Assembly (NCBI GenBank): GCA_032433765.1
Contig: JAVIAB010000073.1
Span: 68,987,087 to 69,051,086, forward strand
DNA: 64,000 bases
Direction of reading: 5' to 3'
Source: Megaustenia siamemsis
Taxonomy: Eukaryota; Mollusca; Gastropoda; Stylommatophora; Ariophantidae
Shown: positions 57,365-64,000 of the stretch, piece by piece
Layout of the letters: each line of letters opens with the position of its first letter
Numbering within the stretch: position 1 is the stretch's first letter
Position numbers and translations under genes: made by a program
Notes under the pieces: generated by a model
Databases searched by the model: none
The model's input: the letters and a program-made list of their open reading frames with translations, nothing else
Told to the model about the DNA's origin: nothing

Positions 57365-58560
57365 AAAGAAACAGAACATCAACATAACTATAGACGACAG
57401 ACAACTAAAACAGAACATCAACATAATTATAGACGGCAGACAACTAAAACAGAACATCAACATAACTATAGACGACAGACAACTAAAACAGAACATCAAC
57501 ATAATTATAGACGGCAGACAACTAAAACAGAACATCAACATAACTATAGACGGCAGACAACTAAAACAGAACATCAACATAACTATAGACGGCGGACAAC
57601 TAAAACAGAACATCAACATAATTATAGACGGCAGACAACTAAAACAGAACATCAACATAACTATAGACGGCAGACAACTAAAACAGAACATCAACATAAC
57701 TATAGACGGCAGACAACTAAAACAGAACATCAACATAACTATAGACGGCAGACAACTAAAACAGAACATCAACATAATTATAGACGGCAGACAACTAAAA
57801 CAGAACATCAACATAACTATAGACGGCAGACAACTAAAACAGAACATCAACATAATTATAGACGGCAGACAACTAAAACAGAACATCAACATAACTATAG
57901 ACGGCAGACAACTAAAACAGAACATCAACATAACTATAGACGGCAGGCAGCCAAAAGAAGTAGATGAATTTAAATACCTTGGAAGTTTAGTGACAAACGG
58001 CAATTCACAAACAGCAGAAATAGACTCAAGATGCAACAAAGCTTGTCAAATCTTTGAACAGTTATCACCATTATTGTCCAACAAGGAAATAACTCCAGAG
58101 GCAAAACGGGCACTCTACAATACAATCTTCATCCCGACGTTGAGCTACCAATGCCAGTCCTGGACCCAAGATGCAAGAACAATAAGAAAAATAACCACCA
58201 CTGAGATGAAGTGTGTTAGCCCAATGACAGGAAACAGCCTGAAGAATAAGATCAGAAATGAAGAACTGAGAAAAAAGCTAGGAATAACCCCACCATAGAA
58301 TATGTAAAGAAAGAAACAACAGCTAAAATGGTTTGGCCACGTAATAAGGCAGAGGTCAAACATAACACAACGAGCCCTCAATAAACGTTGGGAGAACTCA
58401 AGACATACGGGCCGATCTCGAAAAAGATGGATTGATGGAATATTAGAAACACTAGGAAACAACAGCAGCAGAGGCAAACAGAAGAGCAAAAGACAGCAAA
58501 TTATATCTCCCCTCGACGCTGAAAGGCAAATGAGAAAGGAAAGAAGAAGAAGGAAAATAA
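57365..58560 (+). mobile_element. LINE F copy 1, with in-frame 39-bp expansion
   Basis: The plus strand is continuously open from the minisatellite (57372-57950) into EVDEFKYLGSLVTNGNSQTA, the RT segment just after the YADD region. SNKEITPEAKRALYNTIFIP, LSYQCQSWTQDARTIRKITT and LRKKLGITPP follow, then a stop. The remaining C-terminus (KWFGHVIRQRSNIT, RSRKRWIDGILETL) has a frameshift. The 5' side, including the catalytic YADD, is absent. Confidence 0.88.
57372..57950 (+). repeat. 39-bp minisatellite (13 codons per unit)
   Basis: About 15 units of AACATCAACATAACTATAGA plus CGGCAGACAACTAAAACAG, differing only at CTATAG/TTATAG, GGCAG/GACAG and GGCGG. In the RT frame each unit encodes NINITIDGRQLKQ, and the array leads without frameshift into ITIDGRQPKEVDEFKYLG. 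Low divergence implies recent expansion. Confidence 0.97.
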
Positions 58561-59289
58561 AAATGGTTATAATTGCACGTGGAAGTAGTCCCACTTACTG
58601 GATGGCACTGAAAAAAAATGGAGAATTTATTGGAATAGTTTCAACAGCTTTTGTCAGTTTCATAAAAAAAAAATGCAAGCTCTATCCCTATTTGTTTCCA
58701 GCATTTCTTAGGTCACTGATCTAACATGATTTGATTGTAGACGGTCTTTTAAGTATTTTATCACTGTCCCTCTTTGGTAAGACATGCTCTAGGTACAAAC
58801 AGTGCGTCTCTCAGTTTCCTTGTTTTTTTTAGCTTTGATGCACATGCGGGTTTAAACGACGAGGAGGGGCGTGGTTCATTACTGTCACGTGGCTGCTGAA
58901 ACCCCCGCTAAACTGTGTCCGCAATGACCTTGCCGGTGACCTGCACTCAATCATTCCGTCACACACGGCATCATTTCCGGCCTGGTGTTACTAGTTCCCT
59001 TCCGTGTCTGGAAGAATTCATCTTGCTGTAGAATCCGTCCTTTGCAGGACGCCGATGCATTATTTTCATTCGTTTTGGAAAAAAAGGGGAGAGGGGGAAG
59101 GCATACTCACCTCCATTGACAGTTTGTTATGTGACGTAGGCTGTTATCTCGAGCGTCATTGGGAGGTGAAATAAGATCTCCATCAGCTTAGGGTCGTTTA
59201 CCTTGCCTTGGCGACCGCAGATACGTGGAGAGACATTTTAAAGGTGAAAATGTTAGTAAGTGTTGAGGTTAAAGTGTTTCTTTTAATTA
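58561..59289. other. No gene seen
   Basis: Somewhat GC-richer around 58.85-59.20 kb; no coding feature supported. Confidence 0.45.
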
Positions 59290-59712
59290 GGGAAGCTTAA
59301 TGATAATGTTTGGTGCAGAAACATGGGCATTAGACAAGAAAACAGAACAGAAAATTGAAGCCTTTGAAATGTGGATTTATAGAAGAATAGGCAGAATTGG
59401 ATGGAAAGAAAAGAAAACAAACGAAGTTTTAAAACAACTAAAAATGAAAAGAGAACTACTAAACATAATTAGAACAAGACAATGACATTTTGGGGCATGT
59501 TAAAAGACACAACAGCCAAAAGTAATATTGGAAGGAAAATACAAGGTAAAAGAGGCAGAGGCAGACCAAGACTAACATGGACAAGTAACATCAAAAGATG
59601 GACAAGTCAATCTATAACAGTCTGCACCATCAAAGCAAGAGACATAGTGGAATGGCACTCCATGGTAGCCAACCTTCGATGTGGAGACGGCACTCACTGA
59701 TGATGATGATGA
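59290..59712 (+). mobile_element. LINE E copy 4
   Basis: Encodes FGAETWALDKKTEQKIEAFE, MWIYRRIGRIGWKEKKTNE and, after a frameshift near 59483, RGRGRPRLTWTSNIKRWTSQ, ending in the (GATGAT)n tail at 59698-59711. Confidence 0.9.
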
Positions 59713-59929
59713 ATGTGATACAGTGTGCTGCTGGCAAACATGTATGTGGAGAATGTAGAGGGAATAGACATGAGACGGGGGAAATCTGCTTTTTAAAAAA
59801 CTATAATCCGTCTAGTTAGTGTCACACTTTAGTTACGACCAATAGCTATGACTCAATATGTTTTCGGGCCACTGTCCACAAATGTATCCCCACTCATAAA
59901 CTTATTTGTTTCATCAGCCTGTTAACGTG

Positions 59930-61490
59930 TTGTAATCGTCCCATTAGTGTTTTATCAACGTGTTGTCATCGTCCCCTTCGGTTTTATCAACGTGTTGTCA
60001 TCGTCCCATTAGTGTTTTATCAACGTGTTGTCATCGTCCTTTCGGTTTTATCAACGTGTTGTCATCGTCCCATTAGTGTTTTATCAACGTGTTGTCATCG
60101 TCCCATTAGTGTTTTATCAACGTGTTGTCATCGTCCCATTAGTGTTTTATCAACGTGTTGTCATCGTCCCATTAGTGTTTTATCAACGTGTTGTCATCGT
60201 CCTCTTAGTGTTTTATCAAAGTGTTGTCATCGTCCCTTCGGTTTTATCAACGTGTAGGCATCGTCCCATTAGTGTTTTATCAACGTGTTGTCATCGTCCC
60301 ATTAGTGTTTTTATCAACGTGTTGTCATCGTCCTCTTAGTTTTTATCAAAGTGTTGTCATCGTCCCTTCGGTTTTATCAACGTGTAGTCATCGTCCCTTC
60401 GTTTTATCAACGTGTAGTCATCGTCCCCTTCGGTTTTATCAACGTGTAGTCATCGTCCCTTAGGTTTTATCAACGTGTAGTCATCGGTCCCTTAGGTTTT
60501 ATCAACGTGTAGTCATCGGCCCCTTAGGTTTTATCAACGTGTAGTCATCGGCCCCTTCGGTTTTATCAAACGTATAGTCATCGGCCCCTTCGGTTTTATC
60601 AACGTGTAGTCATCGGCCCCTTCGGTTTTATCAACGTATAGTCATCGGCCCCTTCGGTTTTATCAACGTGTAGTCATCGGCCCCTTCGGTTTTATCAACG
60701 TATAGTCATCGGCCCCTTCGGTTTTATCAACGTGTAGTCATCGGCCCCTTCGGTTTTATCAACGTGTTGTCATCGTCCCCCTTCGGTTTTATCAACGTGT
60801 TGTCATCGTCCCTTCGGTTTTATCAACGTGTAGTCATCGGCCCCTTCGGTTTTATCAACGTGTTGTCATCGTCCCATTATTGTTTTATCAATGTGTTGTC
60901 ATCGCTCCTTCGTTTTATCAACGTGTTGTCATCGCCCCTTCGGTTTTATCAACGTGTTGTCATCGTCCCCGTATGTCTCATCAACATGTTGTCATCGCCC
61001 CTTATGTCTCATCAACGTGTTGTCATCGTCCCCTTATGTCTCATTATCGTGTTGTCATCGTCCCCTTATGTCTCATCAACGTGTTGTCATCGTCCCCTTA
61101 TGTCTCATTATCGTGTTGTCATCGTCCCCTTATGTCTCATTAACGTGTTGTCATCGCCCCCTTATGTCTCATTAACGTGTTGTCATCGCCCCCTTATGTC
61201 TCATTAACGTGTTGTCATCGTCCCCTTATGTCTCATTAACGTGTTGTCATCGCCCCCTTATGTCTTATTAACGTGTTGTCATCGTCCCCTTATGTCTCAT
61301 CAACGTGTTGTCATCGTCCCCTTATGTCTCATTAACGTGTTGCCATCGTCCCCTTATGTCTCTTTATCGTGTTGTCATCGTCCCCTTATGTCTCATTAAC
61401 GTGTTGTCATCGCCCCCTTATGCTTATTAACGTGTTGTCATCGTCCCCTTATGTCTCATCAACGTGTTGTCATCGTCCCCTGAGCGTTAT
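59930..61490 (+). repeat. 1.5-kb minisatellite of ~32-33 bp units in three blocks
   Basis: Core TATCAACGTGTTGTCATCGT. Block 1 (about 59930-60360) has units ending CCCATTAGTGTTT. Block 2 (about 60360-60890) has CGTGTAGTCATCGGCCCCTTCGG. Block 3 (about 60950-61490) has CCCCTTATGTCTCATTAACG. About 48 units in all. Unit length is not a multiple of three, which is why His/Arg/Val/Leu-rich frames appear in several registers. Not coding. Confidence 0.95.
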
Positions 61491-62154
61491 TTAAGACAAC
61501 ACAAAATCACTGTTGACGTCCGACGAAATATTAAAACAGTGACAGACAACTCTTGTCTCTTGCACAGTCCGTTGTGTTGTTCGCCCGTCAGTGTGACGCA
61601 ACGCTGTCACCTTTCTCTGCTAAACTGGGTCCTGCAGTGGCTGAGCCCAAGCCTGAAATGTCTACTGCTATGAGATGGGCGATTTCACTGTTTGCTGTCG
61701 GAAAGAAGAAGTATTGAAGTTTGATAAAGCGAAGAGGTCGTATTATCTTAAATATATCTGTACAGTTGAGTATATATCTGAAATGGGAATCAATCCGTTT
61801 CCTTAATATCTCCTCTTTAATAATTTCTAAGATATGTGAAGAATAGAAAAGAGGAATAAACACTTGTAAAGTTTACATGTTGCAGCAGAATTGTGGCCCC
61901 TGAGTTGAATTCTTCGCTTATCTCCCTGCATCTAAGATCTTTCGTGGAGGGAGATAATTTAAGAAAAAGAAAGTGTGATGAGAACAATGGTTACTAAATT
62001 ATAAATGGGACAAAACACTTCTATACGAGTTACTAAAGTATTAAATGGAAGCAATACAAATAAAGGTACCGTTAACACTATTGATAGAATGGTGTTAAGT
62101 ATCCATATTTTCCCGTTTCCATCGGAAAGGTTTTTGAGTGATGTGGTCAGGTCA
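61491..62154. other. No gene seen
   Basis: No supported feature. Confidence 0.45.
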
Positions 62155-62480
62155 GCATGACGTTAGGCACCCTACTTCAATCAATAAAAGCTCTTTAGGC
62201 CTCATAGTCCACGGGCAAGGTCTCTCCATCCATCTCTATTCTTGAACATTGTCTCTACTTCTCTCAAGTCTAGGCCAGTCTTCTTAAGGGTTTCCGTGAC
62301 TTTTCTTCTATATGTATTTCAGGGCCCACCTGGCTTTCTCTTTCAATGTGGGTTTCAATATAGTACCTGTCTTGATATGCTAGCATCAGGCTCTCTCAGT
62401 ATGTATCCATTTCCATTTTCTATTACTAATCTTCTGCCCGGTTGACTTTTTGTTTTTTGACTTACTGCTTCAGGTACAAT
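62155..62480 (-). mobile_element. Old LINE-like fragment (reverse orientation)
   Basis: Sequence blocks such as CTTAAGGGTTTCCGTGACTT and GGGCCCACCTGGCTTTCTCT look like the reversed C-terminal region of an EN-RT LINE. It is too decayed for a clear translation, so this is tentative. Confidence 0.35.
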
Positions 62481-62487
62481 TTACGGT

Positions 62488-63410
62488 TCCTATTTTGGAA
62501 ATGAAGAACTGAGAAAGAGAAAAAAAATAGAAATGTTTCCCGCCACAGAATACGTAAAGAAACATCAGATAAAATGGTTTGGCCACGTGATAAGACATAA
62601 CAAATAAAACACAACACAACGAACCTTTAAAAAACATACAGAGAACACCAGATTCAAGGATCGACCTCGAAAATAATGTGGATTAATGGAATATTTACCA
62701 CCTTGGACATACTATAACCAATGATTGAAAATGTAAAATTGAAATAAACAAAAGAATATGTATGGCAAAAAAGTAATTTTAATGCCATGAAAAATATACT
62801 AACAACAAAACAAATAACATTAGGGCTGAAGCTAAGAATAGCAAAATGTTACATCTTCTCAATATTCCTGTATGGTGCAGAAACATGGACATTAGACAAG
62901 AAGACAGAATAAAAATTGAAGCCTTTGAAATGTGGATTTATAGACGAATAGGTAGAATTGGATAGAAGGAAAAGAAAACAAACGATGAAGCCTTAAAACA
63001 ACTAAAAATAAAAAGATAACTACTAGATACAATTAAGACAAGACAAATTAAATTTTTGGGGCACGTTAAAAGGCACAACAGCTTACTAAAAGTAATATTG
63101 GAAGAGAAAATACAAGGTAAAAGAGGCAGAGACAGACCAAGACTAACATGGACGAGTAACATCAAAAGATGGACAAGTGTCAATCTATGACAACCTGCAC
63201 CATCAAAGCAAGAAATAGAGTGGAATGGCGATCCATAGTAGCCAACTTTCGTTGCGGAGACGGCACTCGATGATGATGATGAATGGAATATTAGAAACAC
63301 TAGGAAACATAACAGGAGAGATGAACAGAAGAGCAAAAGACCGCAAATTATATCTCCCATCGACGAGGAAAGGCATATGAGGAAGTAAAGGAGAAAATAA
63401 TTTTTGGATG
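62488..63410 (+). mobile_element. LINE F copy 3, interrupted by LINE E
   Basis: The C-terminal part of family F (GGAAATGAAGAACTGAGAAA, KWFGHVIRH) runs to 62695 and resumes at 63282 with GGAATATTAGAAACACTAGG, RAKDRKLYLPST-type sequence and the family end. The two halves join exactly on removing the LINE E insert and one target copy. Confidence 0.88.
62696..63281 (+). mobile_element. LINE E copy 5, nested in LINE F
   Basis: Motifs GAETWTLDKKTE, AFEMWIYRRIGRIG, FLGHVKRHNSLLKVILEEKI and TWTSNIKRWTS, with frameshifts; GATGATGATG tail. A perfect 11-bp target duplication AATGGAATATT lies at 62685-62695 and 63282-63292. Confidence 0.93.
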
Positions 63411-63497
63411 CTGTGGACCTCAAGGCCGAATCGACTGAAAAGAAAGAAAAAAATACAACATTTGGAAATTGAATCAAGAACGCCAGATTTGACGTCA

Positions 63498-63633
63498 TCT
63501 GGTTCCTATATTCAAGAAGGAATCAGAACATTCGATATGTACGTCACTTTGTTTTTATATTCATGAAGGTATAAGAAAATCTGGTATGTACACCATTTGG
63601 TTCCTATATTCAAGAAGGAATCAGAACACTCGA

Positions 63634-63635
<2 letters not shown>
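63498..63635 (+). repeat. ~46-52 bp tandem repeat, three units
   Basis: Three diverged units around GGTTCCTATATTCAAGAAGG and AATCAGAACATTCGATATGT; the first and third are closest. Confidence 0.8.
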
Positions 63636-63686
<51 letters not shown>

Positions 63687-64000
63687 GATCAGGACTCAAT
63701 CAGAGTAGGATTCCAGACTCTCACATGAAGTCAGCTGTCAGGTTGAGAGTGTTGATCGCCCTACAGACAGAACATCACAATTAGAGTCTGCCAGATCCAC
63801 TCTGATTGAACACCCGTTAAAACGTTGCACTGTGTGCTGCGCCAGTGGCCCAGTGCATCCGATTTCAGCCAGCATTTTATTCAGGTTTGCTTTCCTTAGC
63901 CTTTAATTGTCCCCAATCTTCCTGCAAGGCAGCAGATGATCTTTTCTGCAGGGGGATTCTGCCCTTAGATGGTTGGCCCTCCCAGGTTTACGAGCACCAT
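63636..64000 (-). repeat. Repeat L copy 2 with (GA)n tail
   Basis: The reverse complement matches 40385-40715, including the AT-hook-like coding end (diverged) near 63965-64000 and the TAA. The junction from GATCGCAGAGA into a (GA)n tail, seen here as (CT)n at 63636-63684, also matches. The 5' side runs off the window. Confidence 0.8.

Noticed and set aside
57317..58039. Minus-strand 240-codon repetitive protein (MLMFCFSCLPSIV units)
   Set aside because: It is the complement of a 39-bp array that is in frame with RT sequence on the plus strand; unit length divisible by three opens both strands.
60012..61207. Several open frames rich in CCHRP, VVIVP or LSSSP repeats
   Set aside because: They come from a ~32-33 bp minisatellite read in three registers.

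Overview
This window is AT-rich animal nuclear DNA in which almost everything recognisable is repetitive. It contains tRNA-derived SINEs, 5'-truncated LINEs, mariner, Tigger/pogo and piggyBac remnants, four long minisatellites and several (TA)n tracts. The one host exon I can name is a first coding exon of a prolyl 4-hydroxylase alpha subunit, ending at a GTGAGT donor. The mix of many RTE-like LINE tails, two SINE families with long target duplications, a 1.3 kb mariner and large introns suggests an invertebrate, perhaps a gastropod or other mollusc. That placement is inference, and nothing here fixes the species.

Layout. 0.3-1.2 kb: a broken gene fragment with two tandem Cys-rich, N-glycosylation-rich domains. 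2.1-4.2 kb: three SINE-1 copies, one inside a 26-bp minisatellite. 8.0-9.3 kb: a complete but frameshifted mariner. 10.0-10.5 kb: a piggyBac-like remnant. 12.4-15.0 kb: a Tigger element inserted in a (TA)n tract; one frameshift separates its DDE region from a C-terminal PCNA-binding-like motif. 16-26 kb: LINE families A, E, B and C, a long fold-back and two SINEs. 27-34.5 kb: further LINE C, D and B copies, some nested. 36-46 kb: minisatellites, unknown repeats K, L and P, and more LINE tails. 49.25-49.45 kb: the P4HA exon. 51-54 kb: a second long LINE C. 57-63.4 kb: LINE F with an in-frame 39-bp minisatellite, a 1.5 kb minisatellite of about 32-33 bp units, and LINE E nested in LINE F. 63.6-64 kb: repeat L.

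LINE family letters (A, B, C, D, E, F, G) and repeat letters (K, L, P) are my local labels. Nearly all LINE copies are 3' fragments; many have target site duplications that define their ends.

Three observations deserve follow-up. LINE copy A2 (41.86-42.82 kb) differs from copy A1 by about sixty A-to-G changes packed into its first ~480 bp, a pattern expected of ADAR-type hyperediting of the element's RNA before reverse transcription. A series of very short candidate exons (10, 15, 24 and 31 nt), each with strong splice signals, lies on the minus strand between 21.4 and 11.2 kb and can be read in one frame. A 39-bp unit has expanded about fifteen-fold in frame inside a reverse-transcriptase coding segment.
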